Assembly (NCBI GenBank): GCA_022538095.1
Contig: JAKYXN010000020.1
Location: 1 to 64,000 of the forward strand
DNA: 64,000 nucleotides
Source: Puniceicoccaceae bacterium K14
GTDB lineage: Bacteria; Verrucomicrobiota; Verrucomicrobiia; Opitutales; Opitutaceae
Direction: 5' to 3'
The stretch's first letter is position 1; every line of letters starts with the position of its first letter. Position numbers and translations under genes: made by a program. Under the pieces are notes generated by a model. It was not told where the DNA came from. It ran no database searches and worked only from the letters and a program-made list of their open reading frames with translations. Positions 9,080 to 18,536 of the stretch are shown here, one piece after another.

Positions 9080-10135
9080 CTATTGCTCTTGGATAAGCAA
9101 CGAGTGCCAACCTGTGGAGTAGGTCTCGTATCCAGGAGCAGCTGCGTGAGCAATGTAGAATTGGCGTTTGCCCTGTTTCACTCTTACGAATGCTTTTTTC
9201 TCCTGCATGAGTTTCTCGAGCCCTCCGAAATCGGTGATGCTTGAAAGAACATTGTCGTGAGAGTCTGCAAGGACTTTGCAATTGACATCTACGATGCAAC
9301 AACGTGTCTTTTCTTTTTGGGTACTCTCTACTGGAGTGTCTTTAACGATTACTTGAGCGAGGGCTTCCCAATTGAAAAGAACTCCGAGCACGCCGATATT
9401 TTTTCCGTTTTCGTCAAAAACTCCACAGGAGTATGTTAGCGTTAATGCTCCGTTGACAAGTGAGTCTTTTGTCACGCTTTGAAAACCGTATTCATCTCCA
9501 TTGCTTGCATTTTGCACTTGGCTAAACCAATCTGTGTTGGAAACGTTGTCACCAATTGATGTGTATTTATTAGGTTTACCATTTGCAACTACGGTACCGT
9601 CTTTATCGCATAGGACTATGTCGTAATAGACTGTGTAGGCGTCTAATATAATTCCCAAGCGCTTACATGCGAATTCCTTGGCCATGATGTCGTCTTCAGC
9701 CAAGGCTGAAACTACTGCTGAGTCGGTGGCCCACCAGCGAACATCGCAAGTGCGTTCGTAAAGGTTGCGGTCAATCAGATCGATGTTTACCAGAGCGAGG
9801 TCGCTTAAGCGAGTGCCTCGAACATTAGTTGCCATTAGTTGGCTGATCTCCTTGAGCTCGTTTACTGTGGTTTCGGCTTCTGTTTCCAACTGCTTGGCAA
9901 CCTCTTCAGTTATGGATGAGAGCTTCTGCATCTCGGCTGCTACTACTGAGAAACAGGCACCAACTTCCCCGGCACGAGCGGCTTCAATTTGCGCGTTGAA
10001 GGATAGCAAGCGGGTTTTTAGATTGATATTGTGTATCTCTTGAAGGGAGGTGTCAAAACTCTCTGAAAGGGACTCAGAGAGGCTGCTAATGCGTTCGGGA
10101 CTTGCATCAGATATTTGGCTTTTGAACTTTTTCAT
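9080..10135 (-). CDS. soluble chemoreceptor-like protein with C-terminal Cache sensor
   Basis: About 351 residues. The N-terminal third is helical and has the methyl-accepting chemoreceptor hairpin-tip signature FNAQIEAARAGEVGACFSVV (about residues 39-58). From about residue 130 a Cache-like sensor follows, with VYYDIVLCDKDGTVVANG, a DWFSQVQNA stretch and a late CCIVDVNCKVLADS. There is no transmembrane helix or signal peptide, so both parts should be cytoplasmic. This order is the reverse of a normal chemoreceptor. I chose the ATG at 10135. A GTG 19 codons upstream (10192) is possible. No che genes are nearby. It is convergent with the lactonase gene. Confidence 0.75.
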   Translation of the reverse strand: MKKFKSQISDASPERISSLSESLSESFDTSLQEIHNINLKTRLLSFNAQIEAARAGEVGACFSVVAAEMQKLSSITEEVAKQLETEAETTVNELKEISQLMATNVRGTRLSDLALVNIDLIDRNLYERTCDVRWWATDSAVVSALAEDDIMAKEFACKRLGIILDAYTVYYDIVLCDKDGTVVANGKPNKYTSIGDNVSNTDWFSQVQNASNGDEYGFQSVTKDSLVNGALTLTYSCGVFDENGKNIGVLGVLFNWEALAQVIVKDTPVESTQKEKTRCCIVDVNCKVLADSHDNVLSSITDFGGLEKLMQEKKAFVRVKQGKRQFYIAHAAAPGYETYSTGWHSLLIQEQ

Positions 10136-10292
10136 CTTGGTCGTTTGATTAGGTAGGGAATCTTGTCCTATGATGATTCGGCTCAAAAACACGGGTCTTT
10201 ACTCTAGAAAATTCTGAGTTGTTACATTTTTGTAATAGAAGAACTTTTGAGTGCTAAAATGTCGGTTTTGGTGCTGGTTTATACTAGTGTTT

Positions 10293-10321
10293 AAACAAAA
10301 AAACCGCCAAAAATGGCGGTT
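10293..10321 (-). terminator. rho-independent terminator of typA
   Basis: On the minus strand a 7-bp stem AACCGCC / GGCGGTT (10302-10308 with 10315-10321) encloses a short T-rich loop and is followed by TTTTTTTGTTT. It lies 32 bases past the typA stop, so it should end that transcript. This is a textbook intrinsic terminator. Confidence 0.88.
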
Positions 10322-10352
10322 CGTAATTGATTCAAATTTGATTTGTAGCTTT

Positions 10353-12161
10353 TTAGCGAGACGCTCTTTTTCTCATGGTCGCGTCGAGTATACGCTTTCG
10401 AAGGCGTAGATTATTCGGCGTAGCTTCCACAAATTCATCGGATGCAATGTATTCGATTGCTCGTTCAAGCGAGAACTGAACTGGTGGTGAGAGTTGAATC
10501 CCCTTGCCGTCTCCTTGCGAACGGAAATTCGTCAATTGCTTTGCCTTAGTCGGGTTGACTGGCATGTCAGTCTTTCGTGGATTGTCGCCGATAATCATTC
10601 CTTCGTAGACTTCAACGCCGGCACCGACGAAGAGGCGTCCACGATCTTCGAGCGCAGCAAGGGAGTAGGCAGTGGTTTTGCCGTTGTCCATTGATACGAG
10701 CGTACCGGTTTGGCGTGTCGAGATTTCGCCAGCCCATGGGCGATACTCGAGGAAGAGATGAGACATAATACCGTGCCCGCTAGTGGCGTTTACGATGTCG
10801 ATTTCGAAGCCGATTAGTCCGCGTGTTGGAATTTCCGCTTCTAAGAAGACGATCCCGTTGCGAGTTTCCATGTTGGTCATGACACCCTTGCGGTTGGAAA
10901 GATTTTCCATGATACCGCCCATGCAATCATCTGGAAGCTCTATCCAGAGGGTTTCGAACGGCTCCATTGTTTTACCGTCGATTTCTTGAGTAATAACAGT
11001 CGGGCGCGAAACGAGGACTTCGTAGCCTTCGCGGCGCATCGTTTCTACTAGTACTGAAATTTGCATGGCCCCACGTGCAGAGACATTAAAAATACCACTG
11101 CTTTCACCATCTTCTACGAGAATGGATACATTGGTCTTCATCTCACGAAATAGTCGTTCGCGTATTTGACGAGAGGTGACGAGCTTGCCATCACGGCCAC
11201 CGAGCGGTCCGTCGTTGATGGCGAATTGCATTGAAATTGTTGGTGGATCGATATCGACGAAAGGTAATGCTTCTTGTTGGTCGTTTTCTACGAGTGTTTC
11301 TCCGATGTTGATTTCTTCGAAGCCTGCGATGCCTATGATGGTACCGGCTACACCTTCTACTGACTCGGATGAGCCGAGGCCGCTGTATTCGAAAACTTTG
11401 GTTACCTTGATGCGTTCACGTTTGCCGTCCTTGTTTAGGCGATAGATCACATCACCGATTTTGACGGTTCCGCTCATTACTTTTCCAACTGCGACACGAC
11501 CAACGTAGTTGTCCCAGTCAATATTGGAAACAAGCATACGAAATGGGCTTTCGAGATCCGCTTCTGGAGCAGGCACGTGGTTGATGACCATCTCAAAGAG
11601 AGGTGTCATGTCCTTGCGCTCGTCTTCCAGTTCGTTCATGGCAAATCCGTTTTTTGCGGAAGCGTACACGAATGGCGCGTTGAATTGGTCTTCGTCTGCA
11701 TCCAGTTCGAGGAAGAGCTCGAGAACTTTGTCATGGACGTACTCTGGGTCTGAGTGATCGCGGTCGATTTTGTTGACGACTACGATTGGCTTTAGGCCTT
11801 GTTGAAGAGCTTTACGGAGTACGAAGCGCGTTTGCGCTTGCGGACCATCCTTGGCGTCGACGAGAAGGAGTACGCCGTCGACCATCTTCATAACACGTTC
11901 AACCTCGCCACCGAAATCGGCGTGACCGGGAGTGTCGACGATGTTGATCGTTTTGCCCTGCCAGTGAACGGAAGTATTCTTGGCCTTGATGGTGATGCCT
12001 TTTTCCCGTTCAAGGTCCATTGAGTCCATAGCGCGTTCTTCTGCTTGTTGGTTCTCACGGTAGATGCCGCCTTCTTTCATAAGGCAGTCGACTAATGTCG
12101 TTTTACCGTGATCGACGTGTGCGATAATGGCAATGTTGCGGATGTCTTCGTTATGGCTCAT
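10353..12161 (-). CDS. typA: translational GTPase TypA/BipA
   Basis: This is a ribosome-binding GTPase involved in 50S assembly and stress adaptation. The 602 residues match the family. The G1 motif AHVDHGKTT is at residues 14-22, followed by the switch region [19 protein letters not shown] (G3) and NKID (G4). Later domains carry the TypA-specific [14 protein letters not shown] and [18 protein letters not shown] strong ribosome binding site, GAGGAG, lies 7 bases before the ATG. It is transcribed alone: a terminator follows, and the upstream gene is divergent. The call is firm. Confidence 0.97.
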   Translation of the reverse strand: MSHNEDIRNIAIIAHVDHGKTTLVDCLMKEGGIYRENQQAEERAMDSMDLEREKGITIKAKNTSVHWQGKTINIVDTPGHADFGGEVERVMKMVDGVLLLVDAKDGPQAQTRFVLRKALQQGLKPIVVVNKIDRDHSDPEYVHDKVLELFLELDADEDQFNAPFVYASAKNGFAMNELEDERKDMTPLFEMVINHVPAPEADLESPFRMLVSNIDWDNYVGRVAVGKVMSGTVKIGDVIYRLNKDGKRERIKVTKVFEYSGLGSSESVEGVAGTIIGIAGFEEINIGETLVENDQQEALPFVDIDPPTISMQFAINDGPLGGRDGKLVTSRQIRERLFREMKTNVSILVEDGESSGIFNVSARGAMQISVLVETMRREGYEVLVSRPTVITQEIDGKTMEPFETLWIELPDDCMGGIMENLSNRKGVMTNMETRNGIVFLEAEIPTRGLIGFEIDIVNATSGHGIMSHLFLEYRPWAGEISTRQTGTLVSMDNGKTTAYSLAALEDRGRLFVGAGVEVYEGMIIGDNPRKTDMPVNPTKAKQLTNFRSQGDGKGIQLSPPVQFSLERAIEYIASDEFVEATPNNLRLRKRILDATMRKRASR

Positions 12162-12537
12162 AATAGCTCCTCTTATTTAAAGAAGCGAATCGAATGACCA
12201 TTGAGAGGCAGCTTGGCAAGCGTTGATATTTGTAGGGAGTGCTTGAAGCGGCGAATTTACGCTAATTGCGTCGCGCTTAGGGCGTTTTTTGTCAGAAGGC
12301 TTGGGGGAAACTAATTAGGGCGTGTTCGTGAATAAATTCTTTTCTGCTTCGATTTGAGCTGAATCGCTTCGCGACAGGACCCATTTTCGAGTTTATTCAC
12401 GAACACGCCTAGGTTTCGATTCTAATTAAGGGTGTTGGTTGCTCCATTTTTTCTAAGAAATCGAAGGATTTGCTTTTAATAGGGTTTACAATTTGTTGGA
12501 TTCATTTCTCTTTTTAGAAAAAATTAATATTTACCCT
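12162..12537. other. intergenic region between divergent typA and DUF2235 gene
   Basis: This 376-base stretch must hold both promoters. It contains the inverted repeat listed separately (12319-12409), which sits about 160 bases upstream of typA. The 130 bases before the DUF2235 start are AT-rich with no confident -35/-10 pair. No ORF of interest was seen. Confidence 0.6.
12319..12409. repeat. MITE-like element with 18-bp perfect inverted repeats
   Basis: The arms GGCGTGTTCGTGAATAAA (12319-12336) and TTTATTCACGAACACGCC (12392-12409) are perfect reverse complements, separated by 55 bases. The heptamer CTAATTA occurs just outside the left arm (12311-12317) and again at 12422-12428, though not flush with the right arm, so a target duplication is uncertain. 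The element has no coding capacity. It could be a miniature transposable element, a REP-type palindrome or a strong RNA hairpin. I noticed no second copy in the window. Confidence 0.7.
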
Positions 12538-14070
12538 ATGAAGCGAATTATTGTGTGTTGTGATGGTACTTGGAATGATCTCGAAATGAGATACATAACC
12601 AATGTGGGACGATTGGCTCAGTCGCTCGAGTATGTGACTGCTGATGGTGTGTCGCAGGTTTTATACTACGATAATGGGATAGGGGCAGACAGCAAAGGCC
12701 TGATGAAATATATCGACGGTGGTCTTGGCAAAGGAATGGATGCAAATATAGCGGAGGCCTACCGCTTTATTTGCATCAATTATGAGGATGGGGACGAGAT
12801 TTGTTTGTTTGGTTTTAGTAGAGGCGCATATACGGTCCGCAGCCTAGCCGGTATGATTGGGAAGGCTGGACTTGTCGGACGAGTGAATCTAAAGCAAATT
12901 CCTAGAGCTCTTGAGGTTTACCGCGGTGAAGGAGACGCTGGCGAATTTCGTCGGAAATACGGAAAAGATGTTCCAATTGCGCTTTTAGGGTGTTGGGATA
13001 CGGTTGGAGCTTTAGGTATTCCAGATAAGGTCCCTTGGCTGCCTTTTGACAATTGGAGCAAGAGGAAGTATCAATTTCATGATACGGATTTAGGTAAGAA
13101 CGTTAAGTGCGCTCTCCATGCTGTTTCTATTGATGATCGTAGGAAAGAGTTTGATGTGACTTTGATGAATAAAGCACAGGATGCTCCAAGCGATCAGATC
13201 TTGAGACAGGTCTGGTTTCCTGGGGTTCACGGATGCATTGGTGGTGGTATCTGGGAGAAAAGAGGCCTTTCGAACGCAGCTTTGGTTTGGATGTTGGAAG
13301 AGGCAGAGAAAATGGGGATCAAGTTGGCGGTTGATTTCAATCGCTTAGCTGACAAGGCAGAGAGCGATTATAGTATCTATTTCGACGGTTCGGTAGAAAT
13401 GTTATATGGGGAACATGATCGCAAAATTGTAGGTTCGTGGAGCGATATTCATGATTCAGCAAAACTACGCTGGAAAGAGTTGCCAGATTATCGACCTGTT
13501 GGGTTAAAGCGTTTTGCTACTCGATTAAAGAGGTGGAATCCTAGCGATTTGAAAAAACCGCTCCCAAGGCTCAGCCGATTAAGGGCAGGAGCATCTGCGG
13601 ATGTCCGAGTTTGGTCTTCAAAGAAGGCAAATAGTTCTAAACTGAAGGTTAAGAACGGAGAGTCATACCGTATCATTATTCCAGGTACTCAAGCGTGGAA
13701 AGATGGAAAGCTGGATGCGTGTGATATTCGAGGATGGTCTTTGAGGGCTGCGAAGCCAGCTTGGCAAAAAGGTGAGGAGAAAAAGTTCAATGCAGTTGAG
13801 CGCAGGGCTATTTCTTCATTTAAGAAAAAATGCCCCGTTAGGCAGGCAGACTTTTTCGAGTTAATTGCTAAAATTGGGAAAGGGGAATTCTTTAAGCTTA
13901 GTATTCCTAATAAAGCGGATACGGAAGGCAATTACGTTGTTTCTCTGAAGGCATCTCGCGATGGCGAGTTGATATTTGCAGCAAATGATGTGAGCTCGAA
14001 ATGGGATTTTTTCGATCAGTACGATAACAATAAAGGATGGGTGTGGCTCAAGGTAGAACGCATTGACTAA
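12538..14070 (+). CDS. DUF2235 alpha/beta hydrolase, Tle1-like
   Basis: The protein has 510 residues from the chosen ATG. It belongs to the DUF2235 family, which includes type VI secretion phospholipase effectors such as Tle1. The family opening CCDGTWND is at residues 7-14. The nucleophile elbow GFSRGAY is at 92-98 (Ser94), and a likely histidine region is WFPGVHGCIGGG near 228. The C-terminal 170 residues are basic and not recognised. No VgrG, PAAR or T6SS gene is adjacent, so a housekeeping lipase or hydrolase is equally possible. An in-frame upstream start at 12493 would add 15 residues and displace the family motif from the N-terminus. It has no signal peptide. Confidence 0.82.
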   Translation: MKRIIVCCDGTWNDLEMRYITNVGRLAQSLEYVTADGVSQVLYYDNGIGADSKGLMKYIDGGLGKGMDANIAEAYRFICINYEDGDEICLFGFSRGAYTVRSLAGMIGKAGLVGRVNLKQIPRALEVYRGEGDAGEFRRKYGKDVPIALLGCWDTVGALGIPDKVPWLPFDNWSKRKYQFHDTDLGKNVKCALHAVSIDDRRKEFDVTLMNKAQDAPSDQILRQVWFPGVHGCIGGGIWEKRGLSNAALVWMLEEAEKMGIKLAVDFNRLADKAESDYSIYFDGSVEMLYGEHDRKIVGSWSDIHDSAKLRWKELPDYRPVGLKRFATRLKRWNPSDLKKPLPRLSRLRAGASADVRVWSSKKANSSKLKVKNGESYRIIIPGTQAWKDGKLDACDIRGWSLRAAKPAWQKGEEKKFNAVERRAISSFKKKCPVRQADFFELIAKIGKGEFFKLSIPNKADTEGNYVVSLKASRDGELIFAANDVSSKWDFFDQYDNNKGWVWLKVERID

Positions 14071-14474
14071 TTGTGTCTGGCTTGAACCTAGTTATCTGTT
14101 TGCCATTTTGTTTGAAGAGGAAACTACGTTTCTTCCAACTTGAAGTTTGGATTGAAGAAGTACCTTCGTCTCAAGGCGTGAGCGGAATTTCCCAAAACGC
14201 CAGAGACCGATTTTAGGTATCTATCATTTTGGTCTAAAGCGAGTGTATGAGTAAGTCTGTGGATTGAGATTTAGACGAAAGAGCTGAGATTAAGCGAGGC
14301 TCGAGAATTGCACGGCTTATGAAAGCCACCTTGGGCATTTGCGGCGAGAATCAATGGAATTTGACTTACCATTAATCTAAAAATAATGGTAAATAACTAA
14401 GGGGATGTCTTTTTATAGTTAGTAGTACTTAGGTTGGTCGATTTATTACCGGTGATTAAAAATCGGTTTTAGTG
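14071..14474. other. 404-base intergenic region with an AT-rich palindrome
   Basis: No convincing gene is present. Near the downstream end a perfect 9-bp inverted repeat, TTACCATTA / TAATGGTAA (14366-14374 and 14384-14392, 9-base spacer), overlaps a TTGACT box at 14361. This could be an operator over the promoter of the chemoreceptor gene. I saw no terminator-like hairpin with a T-run for the upstream gene. Confidence 0.5.
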
Positions 14475-17450
14475 ATGAAATTGACTATAGGTACGAAAAT
14501 TAACATGAACGCAGTTATCCTTTTCCTCGTAGGAATAGGGTCTTTTATTCTGATAGGTTGGGTTGCCGTAGCGACTGCTCGGAAGTCATTTATTGACGAA
14601 CGGTTCAGCCAATTGGAAGGGGTGCGTGAAATTAAGAAGCAGCAAATCGAACGTTATTTCGCTGATCGACAGGCTGATCTCAATTCTCTCGTGGATATTG
14701 TAGAGGCCCTAGAGAGCGAAGCCACGAGAAAACTAACTGCAGTGAGAGAAATTAAGAAGACTGCGGTTAAACGTTACTTAAAAACGATAGAATCGCAGGT
14801 TCTAACTTTCTCGCAAAATTTGATGATTCGAGAGTCGATGCGTCAATTTAGTGAGTCTCACTCAAGCTATTTGGAAGAGTGTGCCATAGACCAAGCTGAG
14901 TTGGAATCGATGAGGGCTGATGTCGTACGTTATTACCAAGAGGAGTATTTAGCGAAGTATAAGGAGGAGAATGAAGGGCGTTCTATTGAACTTGAAGAGC
15001 TTTACGGGCGTTTGGACGACGAAGCGATCGCGTTTCAATACAACTATATTAGCAATAACGAGAATGCTTTGGGAGAAAAGCACAGGCTAGACTCAGCTAA
15101 CGAGAATTCGACCTATTCGAAATTGCATAAAGACGTGCATCCGATTGCTCGTTCTTATTTGGAGGAATTCGATTACTACGACATTTTCTTAGTGGATCCA
15201 GATTCTGGAGATATTGTGTATTCAGTTTATAAGGAATTGGATTTTGCAACATCGTTGTTAGACGGTCCATACTCTACGACAAATTTTGGTAAGGCTTTTC
15301 AAAAAGCCAAAAATTTGGATGATGGTAACTCTGTTGTGTGGGTGGACTATGAGTCGTATTCGCCTTCATATGAAGCTCCTGCAAGTTTCATTGCCTCTCC
15401 GATTCGGGAAGGTGGTGAATTACTTGGGGTAGCAATTTTTCAAATGCCGATCGATCGCCTGAATACTATCATGTCAGAAAGAAACGGATTGGGAGAGACT
15501 GGCGAAACGTATTTAATTGGTCCTGACAAGTTGATGCGTTCCGATTCTTATCTCGATCCGGAGAACCACAGTACAACTGCAAGTTTTCGTAATCCTGTTG
15601 GAGGAAGTGTCGATACGGAAGCGAGTCGGCTCGCCTTGCAGGGGGTCGAAGGTGAAAAGGTTATCGTTGATTACTTAGGAAAATTGGTTCTTTCGTCCTT
15701 TTCTCCGATTGAAGTTCATGGAGTTAACTGGGCGATTATAGCGGAGAAGGATGTTGCCGAAGCGTTTTCCCCGAAGGACGAGCATGGGAGATGTTTGTTC
15801 GAACGGTACGCAGAGTCTTACGGATATTATGATCTCTTTTTGTTGAATTCGAACGGTTATTGTTACTACAGCGTTGCTCAGGAGAGTGATTTTCAGACAA
15901 ATCTACTAGAGGGTGAATACGCTGATTCTAACCTTGGGCGGCTTGTCTCTGAGGTGCTGGAAACGAAGGCCTTTGGTTTCGCTGACTATGAACAGTATGC
16001 TCCATCGAACAACGAGCCAGCGGCTTTTATTGCTCAACCTGTTTTTATTGATGGCGAAATCGAGTCTGTAGTGGCGCTGCAATTATGCACTACTGCAATT
16101 GACAAAATTACGCAGGAACGTACCGGGATGGGAGAGACTGGGGAAACCTATTTAGTTGGCCCAGACAACTTAATGCGTTCTGATTCTTACTTAGACCCTG
16201 TGAACCGAAGCGTTATTGGGTCATTTAAAAACCCCGCATTGGGTAGCGTGAAAACAGAAGGCAGCGAGGAAGCTTTAAATGGGATGACAGGTAAGAAGGT
16301 TATTGTTGATTACAATGGGAACCGCGTTCTGTCAGCGTATACGCCAGTGGAGATTTTTGACGAGACTTGGGCTTTCCTTTCCGAAATCGAAGAAGCCGAA
16401 GTTTTGCAGAATTCTCACACAGCAAAAGCTTTGTCTAAGCAAATTTTTTCAATCGGAGCTTGGGGATGCGTTGCTATGATCTTGTGTACTGCCTACGCCT
16501 TCTGGAGTTCGAAAAAGTTGATGAATGTGTTGAGAAACATGGTACAACGGTTGACCATCGGAGCAAAGGAAGTGGAGGGTGCCGCAAATAGCGTGAGCGA
16601 TGCCAGCCACGTGATCGCAAATGGTGCCTCTGAACAAGCGGCCTCATTGGAAGAAACATCGGCTTCGCTTGAAGAGATCTCCTCTATTTGCAACGCTTCT
16701 ATGGGGAAAACGGCGGAAGCTGACCGTCTGATAAGAGAAGGTTTCGGACAAAATCTAGAGAAGATTTCCTTAGGACTTAATGAAATGAAATCGGCGATCG
16801 AATCGACCGTGTCTGCGAGTAATGAAACGTCGCAAATCATCAAAACGATTGATGAAATAGCCTTTCAAACGAATATATTGGCATTGAACGCTGCGGTCGA
16901 GGCGGCCCGAGCTGGAGAGTATGGCGCAGGTTTTTCGGTGGTGGCGGAAGAGGTGAGAACGCTTGCTATGAGATCTGCTGAAGCCGCTAAGATAACTGCT
17001 CTGAAAATAGAGGAGGCGAACGAGCGGGCTGGAAAAACGCAAGAACTGAGTGATCGAGTAATAGAGCTGATGTCTGGAAATTTTTCTTACGCAAAGCAGA
17101 TTGGCTCAACCGTAGGTGAAATTTCTAGTTCTTCGGAAGATCAGTCAAAAGGGGTGGACCATATTTCTAGTTCAATCCATGATATCGATAAAGTTGTGCA
17201 AAATTTCGCTGCTAACTCGGAAGAAAATGCGAGTGTCGCTGCTGAGCTGACGGCTCAAGCTTCGGAGATAAATTCCATTGTGACGGACTTGTCTAGTTTA
17301 GTGGGGATTTCAGAGAAGACTCAGTCTACTTATAAACAGCCAGGTGCGCGAAACTTAAAAGAAGACGATTTTTCGGATGTAAGCGATCAAGTAACAGCGA
17401 GCTCATCGAACGATTTCGATTGGGGTGCTGATGAAGTGATTACCCGTTGA
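14475..17450 (+). CDS. methyl-accepting chemotaxis protein with duplicated sensor
   Basis: A 991-residue inner-membrane chemoreceptor, unusually long. The first transmembrane helix is near residues 8-30, and the second, [13 protein letters not shown], is near 660-677. The periplasmic part holds two homologous sensor copies, about 230-428 and 448-643. Each contains a YYD(I/L)FL strand, an ETGETYL(I/V)GPD motif and [11 protein letters not shown] short helix motif, VREIKK, also occurs twice near the N-terminus. No HAMP domain is evident. The cytoplasmic part has the hairpin tip [20 protein letters not shown] followed by RAGE. The track start is a GTG immediately before this ATG. No che gene is adjacent, so it must signal to a pathway encoded elsewhere. 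Confidence 0.93.
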   Translation: MKLTIGTKINMNAVILFLVGIGSFILIGWVAVATARKSFIDERFSQLEGVREIKKQQIERYFADRQADLNSLVDIVEALESEATRKLTAVREIKKTAVKRYLKTIESQVLTFSQNLMIRESMRQFSESHSSYLEECAIDQAELESMRADVVRYYQEEYLAKYKEENEGRSIELEELYGRLDDEAIAFQYNYISNNENALGEKHRLDSANENSTYSKLHKDVHPIARSYLEEFDYYDIFLVDPDSGDIVYSVYKELDFATSLLDGPYSTTNFGKAFQKAKNLDDGNSVVWVDYESYSPSYEAPASFIASPIREGGELLGVAIFQMPIDRLNTIMSERNGLGETGETYLIGPDKLMRSDSYLDPENHSTTASFRNPVGGSVDTEASRLALQGVEGEKVIVDYLGKLVLSSFSPIEVHGVNWAIIAEKDVAEAFSPKDEHGRCLFERYAESYGYYDLFLLNSNGYCYYSVAQESDFQTNLLEGEYADSNLGRLVSEVLETKAFGFADYEQYAPSNNEPAAFIAQPVFIDGEIESVVALQLCTTAIDKITQERTGMGETGETYLVGPDNLMRSDSYLDPVNRSVIGSFKNPALGSVKTEGSEEALNGMTGKKVIVDYNGNRVLSAYTPVEIFDETWAFLSEIEEAEVLQNSHTAKALSKQIFSIGAWGCVAMILCTAYAFWSSKKLMNVLRNMVQRLTIGAKEVEGAANSVSDASHVIANGASEQAASLEETSASLEEISSICNASMGKTAEADRLIREGFGQNLEKISLGLNEMKSAIESTVSASNETSQIIKTIDEIAFQTNILALNAAVEAARAGEYGAGFSVVAEEVRTLAMRSAEAAKITALKIEEANERAGKTQELSDRVIELMSGNFSYAKQIGSTVGEISSSSEDQSKGVDHISSSIHDIDKVVQNFAANSEENASVAAELTAQASEINSIVTDLSSLVGISEKTQSTYKQPGARNLKEDDFSDVSDQVTASSSNDFDWGADEVITR

Positions 17451-17556
17451 TAGTTTGGGTGGAGAAGGGGCGACTGACTCGAGTTTTAACAGATGAATCT
17501 TAACAATATAGGGTATTGGACAATCTTTGTCCGTCCCTTTGCTCTATGTTTAGGCC

Positions 17557-17799
17557 ATGATAAGTAGTGAAATATTGGTAAGCTCAGTTCGTGGAGATAA
17601 TTCAGCGGGAATTGTGAAGAAAATGGCTAAGCGCGATCGAGTATTGGCTGAGTGCACAGGGGATGAAGGGTGGACCTTGGATCGTACTCCGGTGATCGAT
17701 GACGCTATCGGTATGCAGCGATTATCTCGCTATGGACTTGGTTGGGGAGAGCGGACGCGGTCAACAAAGGTCGTATCGTTTCGATTTTGGGAACGCTAA
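17557..17799 (+). CDS. possible small ORF, unrecognised
   Basis: An 80-codon ORF lies in the 373-base gap between the chemoreceptor and the convergent LytTR gene. The product is basic and hydrophilic, with no membrane segment or recognised motif. There is no good ribosome binding site, only TTAGG ten bases upstream. It may be a chance ORF. Nothing else was seen in this gap. Confidence 0.25.
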   Translation: MISSEILVSSVRGDNSAGIVKKMAKRDRVLAECTGDEGWTLDRTPVIDDAIGMQRLSRYGLGWGERTRSTKVVSFRFWER

Positions 17800-17823
17800 G
17801 AAAATATTATGATGACCAGGCTA

Positions 17824-18525
17824 TCAATAGAGCCATTCGCTCTTAAGAGTTTGATAGCGGCTTCGACCAATTGGGATCGATGTTTCGGAATCGATTTTTA
17901 GGGAGTACTTGTGGTTTGGTTCGATGGTAACTTCTCGAACCACGCTGAAATTGGCTATGTAGGATTTATGGATTCTCTGGAATGGTTTTGGGAGAATCAT
18001 TTCGAGTGCCTGTAGTGATTTGTTGTGTAGTAGAGTTTGTTTGTCGCTGAAGGTGATTTCTGTGTAGGAACCTGAGCCTTTCATGAAGAGAACATCTTCC
18101 AAGGGTCTCAGGATGAGTTTGTTGTTTATGCGAAAAGCAAGTTGCTTTGCACTGTTGCTAGGCTGTGCACGTGGAGAGGTTACTTTTTCGATAGCTTCTG
18201 TGAGTCGTTCTTTGGTGAAGGGCTTGGCGACGAAATCGATAACACCGAACTCAAAGGCTTTGATTGCCTGTTCTGAGTGGGCGGATACGATAATAGTCTG
18301 AAACGCAGAAGAAGCTGCTTGCTTGAGGAGTTCAAACCCATCTTGCCCATTTAAATTTAGGTCGAGGAAAACAAGATCTATTGGTTTTTGGGTTATTGTC
18401 TCGACTGCACTTTCTAATGAGGCGCACCGCGTGATCTGACTAATCCGATCGTCTAGGATTTCTCGGGAGAGCCGTTCAAGTCTTTGAGCTACTTTTGCTT
18501 CGTCTTCTACAATTGCTATGTGCAT
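17824..18525 (-). CDS. LytTR-family response regulator
   Basis: A 233-residue regulator of the AlgR/LytR type. The receiver domain (1-120) has the acidic pocket VEDE near residue 6, phosphoacceptor Asp55 in FLDLNLNGQDG, a Ser in IIVSAHS and the Lys in VAKPF. The LytTR DNA-binding domain follows from about 130 (FRINNKLILRPLEDVLFMKG). It starts 11 bases after the sensor-kinase reading frame ends and forms its cognate pair. LytTR proteins bind pairs of short direct repeats about two helical turns apart. Such a repeat lies upstream of the kinase (20719-20749). Confidence 0.94.
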   Translation of the reverse strand: MHIAIVEDEAKVAQRLERLSREILDDRISQITRCASLESAVETITQKPIDLVFLDLNLNGQDGFELLKQAASSAFQTIIVSAHSEQAIKAFEFGVIDFVAKPFTKERLTEAIEKVTSPRAQPSNSAKQLAFRINNKLILRPLEDVLFMKGSGSYTEITFSDKQTLLHNKSLQALEMILPKPFQRIHKSYIANFSVVREVTIEPNHKYSLKIDSETSIPIGRSRYQTLKSEWLY

Positions 18526-18536
18526 TGTGGCATTTT

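Noticed and set aside
14141-14165. Short inverted sequence GAAAC-TAC-GTTTC after the DUF2235 gene
   Set aside because: Weak stem with no T-run, so not a convincing terminator.
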